Positions 1 through 13,656 of a DNA stretch of 64,000 nt are shown here, one piece after another. Numbering within the stretch: the first letter of the stretch is position 1; each line of letters starts with the position of its first letter. This DNA is from Ophiosphaerella korrae (Eukaryota; Ascomycota; Dothideomycetes; Pleosporales; Phaeosphaeriaceae), in assembly GCA_028456385.1 (NCBI GenBank), contig JALNQF010000020.1, positions 1-64,000 of the forward strand, read 5' to 3'. Made by a program: the position numbers and the translations under genes. Under the pieces are notes generated by a model. It worked only from the letters and a program-made list of their open reading frames with translations. It had not been told where the DNA came from and did not search any database.

Positions 1-2922
1 AAGACTAAGAAAGAATATTTAGTTAAATACTTCTCTAAGAAAATAAAGCTAGTAGAGCTTAACTATCTAATTTATAATAAAGAAATACTAGTAATCTATA
101 AAGTACTTAAATAATAGAGAGTATACTTATAAAAAGTAAAATACTAAATAAAAGTCTATATAGACTATAGGAATTTTATAGGATTTATACTAAATAAAGA
201 ACTAATATAACAATATATAAGATAGTAAGAATTTCTATTAATATTTAATATAGAAATTATATATACAAAAGGAAAAGATAACTAATTTATAAATACTTTT
301 AGTAGAAGACTAGACTTATAGAAAGAAGTAAGCGCTACTAGTATAGTTCTAGTTAAAAATAAAGAAGGATATTTAGTCTTAAATATACCTAAAATAGTTG
401 TAATACTTAAAAGAAAGAGTAGCAAGCTAAATAAATAGATTTAAAAAGAAATAAGAAAAGCCCCTAAAGAAATAGAGAAACTTAAGATCTAAGAAAGTCT
501 TGTAAGAGTCTATAGAAGAACGTATATTCTAGGAAAAATATAAAGAGAATTTATATAATAGTTCTATAAACTACTAGTATATAGATATTAAGGAATTAAT
601 AAAATACTAGATAGACTACTAAGAGATTACTATATCCTAAGAGTAAGATAACTAGTAATAAAAGTACTACAAGATTATATAAAATACTAGAAGAATAAGT
701 ATAGTAGACACGTACTATATAAGAAGCTATAACTAGTAGAAGTACTAGAATAACTATAGAGAGTTATTATAATAGATTTTATTACAAAACTACCTAAGTT
801 AAAAGACCTAATATTAGGAGTTAAGTATAATAGAATCCTAATAATAGTAGATAAACTTATAAAATACTTATACTTTAAACTATATAAAGAAAAAAGTAGA
901 ATAGAAGTTACTATATACTAGATTCTAGGAACTATAATTAGTTAATATAGACTACTAGACAAGATTATTATAGATAGAGATATAAGATTTATATTAAAAC
1001 TATAGAGAACAATAATAGTATAATTAGGAATTAAATACGTAATATCTACTATATACTACCTATAAATAGATAGACAATTTAAAAGAATAAACTAGATAGT
1101 AAAATAGTACCTAAGATACTATCTTAACTATAACTAGAACAATTAGGTATAGTTACTACCTATAGTATAGTTAGTATACAATAGCGTAAAAAATAAAATA
1201 ATAAGAGTATTACTTTTCTTTATAAACTATAGATTTAACCCTAGTATATATAGAATACTAAGACTAGAGATATCTTAGTCTCTAAAAGGAGAAAACTTTG
1301 CTAATAGACTTAAAGATATATATAAGTAATTAAGATAAGATATAGAATTCCTATATAATTAAATAGTAAAGTACTATAACAAGAAATATAAAGAGAGACT
1401 CTAATTTAAAAAGAGAGAAAAAGTATAGTTAGTATAAAAAAATATTAAGAGTAAGAGACTAAGTTTAAAATTAGACTACGTTAAGATAAGACTATATAAA
1501 ATTAAGAAAGAAGTTACGCTAGTTATATTTAAATTAAAACTACTAAATAAAATAAAGATACACCTAACTTTCTATATAGTACTACTTAAGATAGTACTAT
1601 AAAACGTAGAACTACTAGTATATAAAGTAGATATATATAGAGAACAAGAAGAATAAGAAGTTAAAGAAATCCTAGTACGCTAGTTCTATAATAGTAGGAA
1701 CTACTACCTAGTAAAATAAATAGGTATAGACGAAAAAAGATAACTATAGGAAGAAATATAGGAACTAGAAAATAATCTTAACTACCCTAAGAAACTAGAG
1801 GACTTCTAAAGTTAAAACCCTCTAGAACGCCTTGTAGTAAGTTAAGAAAACTAATAATACTACTACTAGATAGAGAGGTAATAGGAGCGCTTAATATAAT
1901 AGGAGCTAGAGTAGCCTCTACTATATTGTCTAAATCTAATTTAGCCTCTAAGGTATAAGACTATTTAGATAACTTAGTATTATTATAAGCCTTTATCTTA
2001 TAAAGACGCTTAATATAAGAATAAAGCTTTACTAGCTTATAAAGAGTTAACTCGCGCTTAGCCTTAGCTATAGTAAGCTGTAATAATAATTACGCTTAAG
2101 CCTTATTAATAGCTTGCCTTATATAACTTAGTAGAAAGAGACTATATAGAAATTAAATACTTATACTCTATAAGCAAAACCTTAGAAGAAATATATTTAT
2201 ACTAAATATTAGTAAAGATACACTTGTTATAGTGTCTACTATTATTTAAAGATATAAGGTAAGAAAGACCTAATTTAGTATAATAATAATAAGAGAATAT
2301 CTTAACCTTATTACAAACAATACAAGCTACAAAGAGAAGTTTATTACGCTAAGATTAGGATAGTATAGAAAGTAATAAAGAGCTAAGGATTAATAAAGAT
2401 ATAAGATTAATAACCTTAGTACTAGTATAGAGAAATAAGAGACTGTGTAGAAGAGGGAATAGTATTATAGTAGTAATAAGAGAAACTAAGATAGAACTAA
2501 TTAGTCTACGCTTAGCTACTAACAAAGTATAAGATAAGTAGGGTAATAACTTATAAGATAATAAGTTTAACTAAGAAGCTAACTATAATATAGATACGTA
2601 ATAAATTTATAAATTTATAATCTTAGTAAATATAAAGTTATAAAGCTATTATATAATAAATTTATAAATTCGCGATCTTAGTAAATATAAAGTAATAAAG
2701 CTACTAAGATATTATTACTATATAGTTAGTAGAGATGTATATTATTAGGATAGTATTAGTAATTTAATTATTAACTATAAGTAATAATACAAAAATAGTT
2801 ATAAAACATCTTCTATTATTTATAGCCTATTATAGATTACTATACAAGCTTTTATTATTACCTTATAATCTACTAATACTTATATAGGCTATTAGGAAGT
2901 TAACCCTAGAGAGCCTATAATA
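1..2922 (+). mobile_element. Gypsy copy A, 3' part (RNase H, integrase, chromodomain, LTR)
   Basis: This is a plus-strand relic of a Ty3/gypsy polyprotein that runs off the left edge. Translation through the RIP stops gives an RNase H stretch with KYFSKKIKLVELNY at about 20-80. Next comes an integrase core with DFITKLPKLKDL near 775-815 and a TIYYL*IDRQF block near 1050-1085, equivalent to the conserved STAYHPQTDGQTE. A C-terminal chromodomain with FYNSRNYYLVK and W-to-stop changes ends near 1809. An antisense frame (about 1850-2450), a purine-rich tract and the 3' LTR follow. The LTR is immediately followed by integrase sequence of copy B, so A was inserted into B. All frames are broken and the copy is dead. 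Confidence 0.9.
2463..2922 (+). repeat. 3' LTR of copy A (type 1 U3)
   Basis: The LTR is about 460 bp and starts TATTATAGTAGTAATAAGAG, a RIP form of TGTTAC...GTAACAAGAG. It ends CCTATAATA where the related LTRs end GTAACA. It is preceded by the purine-rich tract GAAGAGGGAATAG (2450-2462). Its U3 holds a tandem duplication of about 50 bp around CTTAGTAAATATAAAGT (about 2600-2700), shared with the LTR of copy C but not with those of B and D. Confidence 0.8.
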
Positions 2923-4676
2923 TATAGTTAGTATATAATAGCGCAAAGAATAAGATAATAAGAGTATTACTTTTCTTTATAAACTATAGATTTAACCCTA
3001 GTATATATAGAATACTAAGACTAGAGATATCTTAGTCTCTAAAAGGAAAAAACTTTACTAATAGACTTAAAGATATATATAAGTAATTAAGATAGGATGT
3101 AGAATTCCTATATAATTAAATAGTAAAGTACTATAATAAGAAATATAAAAAGGGACCCTAATTTAGAAAGAGAGAAAAAGTATAGTTAGTATAAAAAAAT
3201 ATTAAAAGCAAGAGACTAAGTTTAAAACTAGACTACGTTAAGATAGGACTATATAAAATTAAAAAAGAAGTTACGCTAGTTATATTTAAATTAAAGCTAC
3301 TAAATAAAATAAAGATATACCTAACTTTCTACGTAGTACTACTTAAAATAGTACTATAAAACGTAGAACTACTAGTATATAAAGTAGATACGTATAGAGA
3401 ATAAAAAGAATAAGAAGTTAAAGAAATCTTAGTACGCTAGTTCTATAATAGTAGGAACTACTACCTAGTAAAATAAATAAGTATAGATAAAAAAGGACAA
3501 CTATAGGAAGAAATATAGGAACTAGAAAATAATCTTAACTACTCTAAGAAATTAGAGGACTTCTAAAGTTAAAACCCTCTAGAACGCCTAGTAGTAAACT
3601 AAGAGAACTAATATTACTATCGCTAAATAGAGAGGTAATAAGAGCGCCTAACGTAGGATCTACTATAGTAATACTAAATACCTTATCTAAGTCTAGCTTA
3701 GCTTCTAGAGCTACTAACTATACAGCTAATTTCTTATTATTTAGTACCTTTATCTTATAAAGATAAGAGAGACAAGCTTAATTTTCTACTAGCTTACTCT
3801 ATACAAGCTCTTAGATCTACTTACGCTTAGCTTTAGCTTCTATAATTTAAGATAGTAATTTCTTTTAAGCTTAGTTAATAGCTCTCCCTATTATTATTAA
3901 GCCTAGATATAAGAATAAGTATAATAAATATATACTCTATAAAAGAGATACTAGATACGTTATAGGAACTATAAACGTTTATATAGATATATACTTTATA
4001 AGCTCTACTATTATTTATAAAAACTATATAAAGAGAGTACTTAGGATTTAACTTAGAGGAAGTATAATAAAAATAAAGAAATATTTTAATACTATTACGT
4101 AACACGTAATTAGTAAGAAGATATTAATAATATATAGAAGAGGCAACTATAGAGAGTAATAAGGAGCTAGAAATTAATAAAGAAAGTAGGCTAATAACTA
4201 TAGCTCTAGGATAGATAAACAAGGACTTACTTAAAAGAGGAGATAGTATTACGATAGTAATAAGAGAAATATAGATAGAACTAATTAGCTCTATAACTAA
4301 AGGATTAAGTTCTTATAAATACAAAGAATATAAACTTAATTAGGAAACTATATATAATTAGGATACCTAAAGTAATCTATAATCTATAGACTCTTAGCGT
4401 TAATAGATTATAGATTAAGGTAATCTATAATCTATTATTCTTAGTAGTAATAGATTAATAGATTAAGATAAGTATATAGTTAGTAGCAATGCGTATTATT
4501 AAGATAGTATTAGCAATTTAATTATTAACTATAAGCGACAATATAAAGATAGTTGTAAAATATCTTCTATTATTTATAGCCTATTATAGATTATAATATA
4601 AACTTTTATTATTACCTTATAATCTACTAATACCTATAGAGGCTATTAAGAAGTCGACCCTAGTAAGCTAGTAACA
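2923..4676 (+). mobile_element. Gypsy copy B, integrase C-terminus to 3' LTR
   Basis: This starts abruptly inside the integrase (TATAGTTAGTATATAATAGCGC, equivalent to about 1165 in copy A), directly after the LTR of A. It continues through the integrase C-terminus and chromodomain (to about 3565), an antisense frame (about 3660-4130), the polypurine tract AAAAGAGGAGATAG (4233-4246) and a 430-bp LTR. Its missing 5' half should lie left of copy A, outside the window. At 4677 the sequence jumps into reverse transcriptase of copy C, so B was inserted into C. Confidence 0.88.
4247..4676 (+). repeat. 3' LTR of copy B (type 2 U3)
   Basis: The LTR is 430 bp. It begins TATTACGATAGTAATAAGAG and ends AAGCTAGTAACA. 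The U3 contains repeated and inverted AATCTATAATCTATTA-like units (about 4370-4465), as in the LTRs of copy D. It has the same length as both LTRs of D. Confidence 0.85.
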
Positions 4677-7058
4677 TACAAGGTACTAGAAAAACTAGTA
4701 GAAAATAAATTATTTCTTAAGATAAGAAAATACAAGTTCTATACAAAAGAAATAGATTTCCTTAGGTTTATTATAGAACTAGGAAAAATTAAGATTAACC
4801 TAGAAAAGATTAGATTAATTAACAAATAGCTAATACTAAAAAACTTAAAAGAGGTATAATAATTTTATAGGTTAGCTAACTTTTATAGAAAGTTAATAGT
4901 AAGATAGTTTAAAGATATAGAACTAATAATAAGACTTATAAAAAAGGATACACTATTTAAATAGATAAAGGAATACAATAAAGTATTTAATAAAATTAAG
5001 AAGAAATTTATAGAAAACCTAGTTATTAGAATATATAACCTAGACTTACTAGTAATAGTAAAAATAGACATATCTAACTTAGTCTATAGAATAGTACTAA
5101 TACAAAAAGACCTAGAAACTAGAAAGGAATATCTAGTTAAATACTTTTCTAAGAAAATAAAACTAGTAGAGCTTAACTACTTAATCTATAATAAAGAGAT
5201 ACTAGTAATCTATAAAGTATTTAAATAATAGAGAGTATACTTATAAAGAGTAAAGTATTAGATAAAAGTCTATATAGACTATAAGAATCTTATAAGATTT
5301 ATATTAAATAAAGAACTATTATAATAATATATAAGATAGTAGGAATTCCTATTAATATTTAATATAGAGATAATATATATAAAAGAGAAAGATAACTAAT
5401 TTGTAGACGCCTTTAGTAGAAGACTAGACTTATAAGAAGAAGTAAGCGCTACTAGTATAGTTCTAGTTAAGAATAAAGAAAGATATTTAATTTTAAATAT
5501 ACTTAAAATAGCTACAATAATTAAAAGAATAAGTAGTAAGCTAGACAAATAAATCTAGAAAATAACGTAAGAGGTATCTAAAGAAATAAAAAAACTAGAA
5601 ATCTAAAAAGGATTTGTATAGGCCTATAGAAGAATATATATCTTAGGAAAAATCTAGAGAGAATTTATATAATAATTCTACAAGCTACTAGTATATAGAT
5701 ACTAGGGAATTAAGAAAATACTAAATAGACTCCTAAAAGATTACTATATCCTAAGAGTAAGATAACTAGTAGAAAAAGTACTACAAGACTATACAAAATA
5801 TTATAGAAATAAGTATAATAGATACGTACTATATAAAATACTATAACTAGTTAAAATACTAAAGTAACTCTAGAGAATAATAATAATAGATTTTATTACG
5901 AAGCTACCTAAATTAAAAGACCTAATATTAGGAGTTAAGTATAATAGAATCTTAATAATAGTAAATAAACTTATAAAGTATATATACTTTATACTATATA
6001 AAAAAAAAAGTAGGACTAAAGTTACTATATATTAAGTTCTAAAAACTATAATAAGCTAATATAGTATACTAGATAAAATTATTATAGATAGAGATATATA
6101 ATTTATATTAAAATTATAGAAAATATTAATAGCCTAATTAGGAATATAATATACTATATTAATAGTATACTATCTATAAATAGATAGATAATTAGAACAA
6201 ATAAATTAGATAGTAGAATAGTACCTAAGATACTATCTTAACTACAATTAGAATAATTAGGTATAGCTACTACCTATAGTATAGTTAGTATACAATAGCG
6301 TAAAGAATATAGTAATAAGAATATTATTCTTTTTTATAAACTATAGATTTAAACCTAATATATATTAAATACTAAGAAATATAGAATCTTAGACTTTATA
6401 AAGAGAAAACTTTATAAATAGAATAAAAGAAATATATAAGTAACTAAGATAGGACGTAGAATTCCTATAAGATTAAATAGTAAAGTACTATAACAAGAAG
6501 TATAAATAAAGACCTTAATTTAAAGAGAGAGAAAAAGTATAGTTAGTAAAGAAAAATATAAAAAGTAAGTAACTAAACCTTAAATTAGATTACGCTAAGA
6601 TAAGACTATATAAAATTAAGGAAAAAGTTATACTAGTTATATTTAAACTAAAGCTACTAAATAAAATAAGGATATACCTAACCTTCTACGTAGTACTACT
6701 AGAGATAGTACTATAAAACGTAGAACTACTAGTATATAAAGTAGATATATATAAAGAATAAAAAGAATAAGAAGTTAAAAAGATCTTAGTATACTAGTTC
6801 TATAATAGTAGGAACTACTACTTAGTAGAATAGATAGGAATAGACAAGAAAGAGTAACTATAGGAAGAAATATAGAAACTAGAAGATAATCTTAACTACT
6901 CTAAGAAACTAGAGAACTTCTAAAGTTAAAACTTTCTAGACTACTTTATAGTAAACTAAGAAAATTAGTACTACTAGTATAGAATAGAGAGGCGTTAGGA
7001 ATATCTAACGTAATAGGAGCTAGGATAGCCTAAACTATATCCTTAAGGTCTATCTTAG
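4677..7058 (+). mobile_element. Gypsy copy C, left part (RT, RNase H, integrase, chromodomain)
   Basis: Begins in the reverse transcriptase thumb/connection region (YKVLEKLVENK at 4680-4715) and continues through RNase H (LVKYFSKKIKLVELNY near 5130-5180), integrase (about 5650-6350) and chromodomain (to about 6920). It breaks off at 7058 inside the antisense frame and resumes at 14087 after the inserted copy D. Both edges are explained by nested insertion: B at the left, D at the right. The frames are full of RIP stops. Confidence 0.9.
7054..7058. repeat. Target-site duplication of copy D, left
   Basis: CTTAG immediately left of the D terminus TGTTAC. It matches CTTAG at 14087-14091. Confidence 0.93.
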
Positions 7059-7488
7059 TGTTACAGGCTTACTAGGGTCAACTTCCTAATAGCCTAAATA
7101 GGTATTAGTAGATTGTAAAGTAATAGTAAAAGCTTGTGTTGTAATCTATAATAAGCTATAAATAATAGAAGATATTTTACAACTATCTCTATATTATCGC
7201 TTATAGTTAATAATTAAATTGCTAATACTATCTTAATAATGCGCGTTGCTACTAACTATATACTTATCCTAATCTATTAATCTATTACTACTAAGAATAA
7301 TAGATTATAGATTACTTTAATCTATAATCTATTAACGCTAAGAGTCTATAGATTATAGATTACCCTAAGTATCCTAATTATATATAGTTTCTTAATTAAG
7401 TTTATATTCTTTATATTTGTAAGAACTTAATCCTTTAGTTATAAGGCTAATTAGTTCTATTTATATTTCTCTTGTTACTATTATAATA
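7059..7488 (-). repeat. 3' LTR of copy D (type 2 U3)
   Basis: The LTR is 430 bp and on the plus strand runs from TGTTACAGGCTTAC to GTTACTATTATAATA. Differences from the partner LTR at 13657-14086 are mainly C/T and G/A transitions, as expected if both were RIP-mutated after insertion. It contains several direct and inverted AATCTATAATCTATTA-type units (about 7270-7365). Confidence 0.93.
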
Positions 7489-7502
7489 CTATCTCCTCTT
7501 TT
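7489..7502 (-). promoter_or_regulatory. Polypurine tract of copy D
   Basis: Read on the minus strand, AAAAGAGGAGATAG abuts the 3' LTR, which is the expected position of the plus-strand priming site. Equivalent tracts occur before the LTRs of A (2450-2462), B (4233-4246) and C (about 14596-14609). Confidence 0.75.
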
Positions 7503-7569
7503 AAGTAGGTCCTTATTTATCTATCCTAAAGCTAAGGTTATTAACTTACTCTCTTTGTTAATTTCTAGC

Positions 7570-8140
7570 TCCTTATTACTCTTTATAGTTACCTCTTCTA
7601 TACGTTATTAATATCTTCTTACTAATTGCGTGTTACGTAATAGTATTAAAATATTTCCTTATTTTTATTATACTTTCTCTAAGTTAAATCCTAAGTACTT
7701 TCTTTATATAGTTTCTATAAATAATAGTAGAGCTTATAAGGTGTATATTTATATAAACGTTTGTAGTTTTTATAATATATCTAGTATCTCTCTTTTAGAG
7801 TGTATATTTATTATACTTATTCTTGTATCTAGGCTTAATAATAATAAGGAGAGCTATTAACTAGGCTTAAGAGAAATTACTATCTTAAATTATAGAAGCT
7901 AAAGCTAAGCGTAAGTAGATCTAAGAGCTTATATAGAGTAAGCTAGTAGAAAATTAAGCTTATCTCTTTTATCTTTATAAGATAAAGGCACTAAATAATA
8001 AGAAATTAGCTATATAGTTAGTAGCTCTAGAAGCTAAGCTAGACTTAGATAAAGTATTTAGTATTGCTATAGTAAGTCCTACGTTAGGCGCTCCTATTAC
8101 CTCTCTATCTAGTAATAGTAATATTAGTTCTCTTAGTTTG
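7570..8140 (+). other. Frame antisense to pol in copy D, unknown product
   Basis: Lies between chromodomain and 3' LTR on the strand opposite to pol. Reading through RIP stops gives a 76-codon open stretch (7630-7860), then a Lys/Glu/Leu-rich segment with EAKAKRK and LVALEAKLDLDKVFSIAI near 7900-8080 that would suit a coiled coil. Homologous antisense frames occur in copy A (about 1850-2450), copy B (about 3660-4130) and copy C (about 7000-7058 plus 14087-14590). In copy C, reversing RIP-like Tyr codons to Cys suggests a C-x2-C-x6-C spacing upstream of the helix. No family is recognised and no function is claimed. Confidence 0.5.
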
Positions 8141-11100
8141 CTACTAGGCGTTCTAGAAGGTTTTAACTTTAGAAGTCTTCTAGTTTCTTAAAGTAGTTAA
8201 GATTATCCTCTAGTTTCTATATTTCTTCCTATAGTTATCCTTTTTTGTCTATACTTATCTATTTTACTAGGTAGTAGTTTCTACTATTATAGAACTAGTA
8301 TACTAAAATCTCTTTAACTTCTTATTCTTCTTATTCTCTATACGTATTTACTTTGTATACTAGTAGTTCTATATTTTATAGTACTATCTTAAGTAGTACT
8401 ATATAGAAGGTTAAGTGTATCTTTATTTTATTTAGTAGCTTTAATTTAAATATAACTAGTGTAACTTCTTTCTTAATTTTATATAGTCTTATCTTAACGT
8501 AGTCTAATTTTAAACTTAGTCTCTTACTCTTAATATTTTTTTATACTAACTATACTTTTTCTCTCTTTCTAAATTAGGGTTCCTCTTTATATTTCTTGTT
8601 ATAGTACTTTACTATTTAATTATATAGGAATTCTATATCTTATCTTAATTACTTATATATATCTTTAAGTCTATTAGCAAAGTTTTCTCCTTTTAAGGAC
8701 TAAGATATCTTTAGTCTTAGTATTCTATATATACTAGAGTTAAATCTATAGTTTATAAAGAAAAGTAATACTCCTATTATCTTATTCTTTGCGCTATTGT
8801 ATGCTAACTATACTATAAGTAGTAACTATACCTAATTATTCTAGTTATAGTTAAGGTAGTATCTTAGGTACTATTCTACTATTTAGTTTATTCTTTCTAA
8901 TTGTCTATCTATTTATAGGTAGTATGTAGTAGATATTACGTATTTAATTCCTAATTATACTATTATTGTTCCTTATAGTTTTAATATAAATCTTATATCT
9001 CTATCTATAATAATCTTGTCTAGTAGTTTATATTAACTAATTATAGTTCCTAGAACCTAGTATATAGTAACTTCTATCCTACTTTTCTCTTTATATAGTC
9101 TAAAGTATAAGTACTTTATAAGTTTATTTACTATTATTAGGATTCTATTATACTTAACTCCTAATATTAAGTTTTTTAACTTAGGTAGTTTTGTAATAAA
9201 ATCTATTATAATAACTCCCTATAGTTATTCTAGTACTTCTACTAGTTATAACTTTTTATATAGTGCGTATCTATTATACTTATTCTTCTAGTATTCTATA
9301 TAATCTTATAGTACTTCTATTACTAGTTGTCTTACTCTTAGGATATAATAATCTCTTAGTAGTCTATCTAGTATTTTATTAATTCTTTAATATCTATATA
9401 CTAGTAGTTTATAGAACTATTATATAAATTCTCTTTGTATTTTTCCTAGAATATACGTTCTTCTATAGACTCTTACAAGATTTTCTTAGATCTTAAGTTT
9501 CTCTATTTCTTTAGGGGCTTTTCTTATTTCTTTCTAAATCTATTTATCTAGCTTACTACTCTTTCTTTTAAGTGTTGTAGCTATTTTAGGTGTATTTAGG
9601 ACTAAATATCTTTCTTTATTTTTAACTAGAACTATACTAGTAGCGCTTACTTCTTTTTATAAGTCTAGTCTTCTACTAAGAGTATCTATAAATTAGTTAT
9701 CTTTCTCTTTTATATATATAATTTCTATATTAAATATTAATAAGAATTCCTACTATCTTATATATTATTATATTAGTTCTTTATTTAGTATAAATCCTAT
9801 AAGATTCTTATAGTCTATATAGACCTTTATTTAGTATTTTACTTTTTATAGGTATACTCTCTATTATTTAAATACTTTATAGATTACTAGTATCTCTTTA
9901 TTATAAATTAGATAGTTAAGTTCTACTAGCTTTATTTTCTTAGAGAAGTATTTAACTAAATATTCTTTTTTAGTCTTTAGGTCTTCTTGTATTAGTACTA
10001 TTCTATAGACTAAATTAGATACGTCTGTTTTTACTATTACTAGTAGGTCTAGGTTATATATTCTAATAACTAGGTTTTTTATAAACTTTTTTTTAATCTT
10101 CTTAAATACTTTGTTATATTTCTTTATCTATTTAAATAGTGTATCCTTTTTTATAAGCTTTGTTATTAGTTCTATATCTTTAGACTATCTTACTATTAAC
10201 TTTCTACAAAAGTTAGCTAGGCTATAAAATTATTATACTTCCTTTAGGTTCTTAGGTATTAGCTATTCGTTAATTAATCTAATTTTTTCTAGATTAATCT
10301 TGATTTTTCCTAGTTTAATAATAAATCTAAGGAAGTCTATTTTCTTTATATAGAATTTGTATTTTCTTATTTTAAGAAATATCTTATTTTCTACTAGTTT
10401 TTCTAGCACTTTATATATATACTATACGTATTCTTCTTCTATTTCTAAGAATATAAGGATATTATCTAGGTATATAAATATAAATATATCTAAGTACTCT
10501 CTTAGTACTATATTTATTTTTTCTTAGAAGGCTGCTAGTGCGTTTATTAAGCTAAAAGGTATAACTAAGTAGTTATATAGTCTATATTATGTTCTAAACG
10601 CTATTTTCTATTTATTACCTTTCTTAATTCTAATCTAATAGTAGGTGTTTTAGATATCTAGTTTTATAAAGATTCTTACTTTCTATAGTTTATCTTGTAT
10701 TATATCTATTTGTAGTAAGAGATATTAGTTCTTACTTGTAATTACGTTAGTTTTTCTAAAGTCTACGTAAGGTCTTTTATTATTTATTTCTTTCTTGTCT
10801 ATAAATATAAGTCTATATACTACTAAGAACTTAGATTCCTATATCTATCCTTTTTTTAGTACGTTTTTAATAAACGTTTATTTAATCTTAGATTCTTCTT
10901 CTATTTTTCTATAAACTAGGCTCTATCTTATATCTTTATCTTCTTTTAGATCTATTACTAAGTCCTATAGTTAATATTCTAGAAGGTAATCTTTAGGTTC
11001 TATAAGCTATTTCTCCTATTTCTTATATTCTTCTAGGAATTCTCTTTTGTATATAACTATATTAGCTTTTAATATTTCTCTTTTAGAATAGCTAATTCTA

Positions 11101-13656
11101 CCTATTCTCTAATTAATTCTTAGGTTAGTTATCTATAACTATAGTATACCTAGTATTATATCTTATTTATTATTAATTGTTGTTATGTTTATAACTATAT
11201 TCTTAATTATTATCTCTTCTAGTTCTAGCGTAGAGGGTATTGTCTTAAACCTTATAGGTTCCTAGAATAGTTTTTATTTAATTATACTTAGTTATTAAAG
11301 GTACTTCTTTATAGTATAGGTTATTCTTTAGCTTTCTATAAACTTCTTTAATATAAAGTTCTTTATAGCTCTACTATTAATTATTAATTATACTTTCTTT
11401 TTTTAATAAGTACCTATCTTTATAATATATAGGCCTCTTATACTTTCTAGCTTTTCTTACTTTAGTATTTTTATAAATTATCTATCTTCTTAGGGCTATA
11501 GCCTTATTTTAAGTTTATATTCTTTATATTTTAGATATTTATTATACTTGTATTTGTACTATAGTTTTCCTTAAACGTATTTCCTAGGTAGTTTTAGTCT
11601 AGGCTTTATTACTACGTAACCTTCTTCTAATATTATTTCCTATCTTTAGATATCTTCTACTAGAATTACTCTTGTATAGTTGTAGCCTCTTTTTCTTATA
11701 AGCTATACTTTATTATTTACTTTAGAGTTTCTATGTATTATATAATTCTTTTCTAGGTATAATATCTATAATACTTTAAAATAAGCTAGATATTTTAGGT
11801 TTATTATTTTGTTATCTCCTTCTTAGTAACTATCTATTCTAGGTCTTATATTTGTTAGGACGTAGTATACTATTAGTACTTGTAGTATATAGGCTTTATT
11901 AATCTATTACGTTTTTTTTATAAGGAACTACTATTCTTTTTATATAAGTATTCTTCTTACTATTACTATATATTACTTTATCTATTCTTAAAATAGTATA
12001 AACTTTATTTTTTTAAGATTATATTCTTTCTAGTCTTTATATACTTTCTCTATACTTATAACTAGTAAGTATTTCTAAATAAACTTCTATTCTTTGTTTT
12101 ATTCTTCTATATCTATTATTGTATAGCTATTATAGCTATGTATATCTAGCTAGGCGTATTCTTTACCTCTTATACTTACCTATCTTTTACTTTCTCGTAG
12201 TTCTTTAGAAGAAGCTATAGTAGTCTCTTTATCTAGTACTAGTCCTTTAGCCTAGATTAATAGGGTCTAGGGCTCTTCTCTTTCTAAGTCTTTTATTAGT
12301 AGGTCTATTATATATGCTATTTCTTCTAGCTATACTTTTATTCTTTCTTTTATTACTACTACTCTATTTCTTTATTATAGGAAGTATCTTACTCCCTATT
12401 TACTAGAAAGATATATATAGTAGTTGTCTTTATAATAAAAGGTCTAATAGAGTATTATATATTATATTTCTTTGCTCCTAGCTACCTTTTCTTAAGGTTT
12501 AGCCTATACTTATAGTATTTCTTTCTTTTTCTCTATTATCTTTAACTAAGTTTCCTTATCTTTTTTATAGTCTTTACTTTTATAGTCTTTTATATAGTAT
12601 CTTAGTTTCTTATATTTATAATATACTATATCCTTTTTCTTCTTTAATTAGTAGTCTTTTGCGTAGTAGCCTTTCTTACTATAGTTAAAATACGTAAAGT
12701 CTTTATTCTTCCTTTTCCTTCTATCCTTGTTTGCGTTAAAGATTATAAGGTCTCTAGTATCCTAGTTTCTAGTTTAGCTACTATACTTATTCTTTTTCTA
12801 TTCTTAAAAGTTATTGTCTATTTAGATTACCTATTATTTTAGGGCTTCTAGTATCCTAGGTTTCTCTATATATATTATTTTGTATTAAATTTTTACGTTT
12901 AGTTCTTGTTTAAATTGTAATATAAAGGCTAATTTATTCTATTCTATATTTTAGCTTAGTTATTTAAATTATAATATATATTCTAGAATACTCTTGTTTT
13001 ATATAATCCTTTTAAGTTTCTCTTTAGCTTATTAGGTAATATCTATATCCCTAAATACTACTCTTATTTGTTTAGTAAAGTATTTATAACTTCTAAAAAT
13101 AGCTCTAGTTTTATCCTTTTAAGTTATTAGAGAATACGTTGTATAGTCTATCTAGTAGGGCTCGTACTATCTTATTACGTCTTCTTTAAGGTATAGTCTA
13201 ATATATATTACTTTCTTTTCTTCTATATTAAAGTGTAGTACTTATACGTCTATCTAGAGTTATACTAACGCTATAAAGGGTCTTAATTTTTCCCTTATTC
13301 TATTAAACTTTTTAAGAATAGGTATCTTAGGTAGTTTCTTTGTTGCACTTATTTCTAGTTATTAGGTAATTAGCTCTATCTAGTTCTAGCTTTTAATAAT
13401 AGCTTTAATTTATACTTTGTTCTATTTTAAGTAGTCTTATAGTTCCTTGTTCTACGTTTCTAGTACTTTAATTACTATCTTTATATCTTCTTTATTGTTA
13501 ATTAGTTTATTTATATAGTCCTTAATTATTTCTTATATAGTACTATCTAACTTATAACTACTTCTAGGGACTTTGCTTATTAAACTTTCTACTATCGTAT
13601 TAGCTAGACTATACGCTACTTACGCTTTACTTCTTGTAATAACTAAATTAGCAAGG

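Noticed and set aside
3875..4105. Open frame of 76 codons (minus strand), with a near-identical partner at 7630-7860 (plus strand)
   Set aside because: They are the same piece of the antisense region in gypsy copies B and D, in opposite orientation. Open only because RIP left few stops in this frame, so they are not separate genes.
4883..5071. Minus-strand hydrophobic frame in the AT-rich block
   Set aside because: Opposite strand of reverse transcriptase of copy C. The Ile/Leu/Phe-rich composition is what AT-rich DNA gives.
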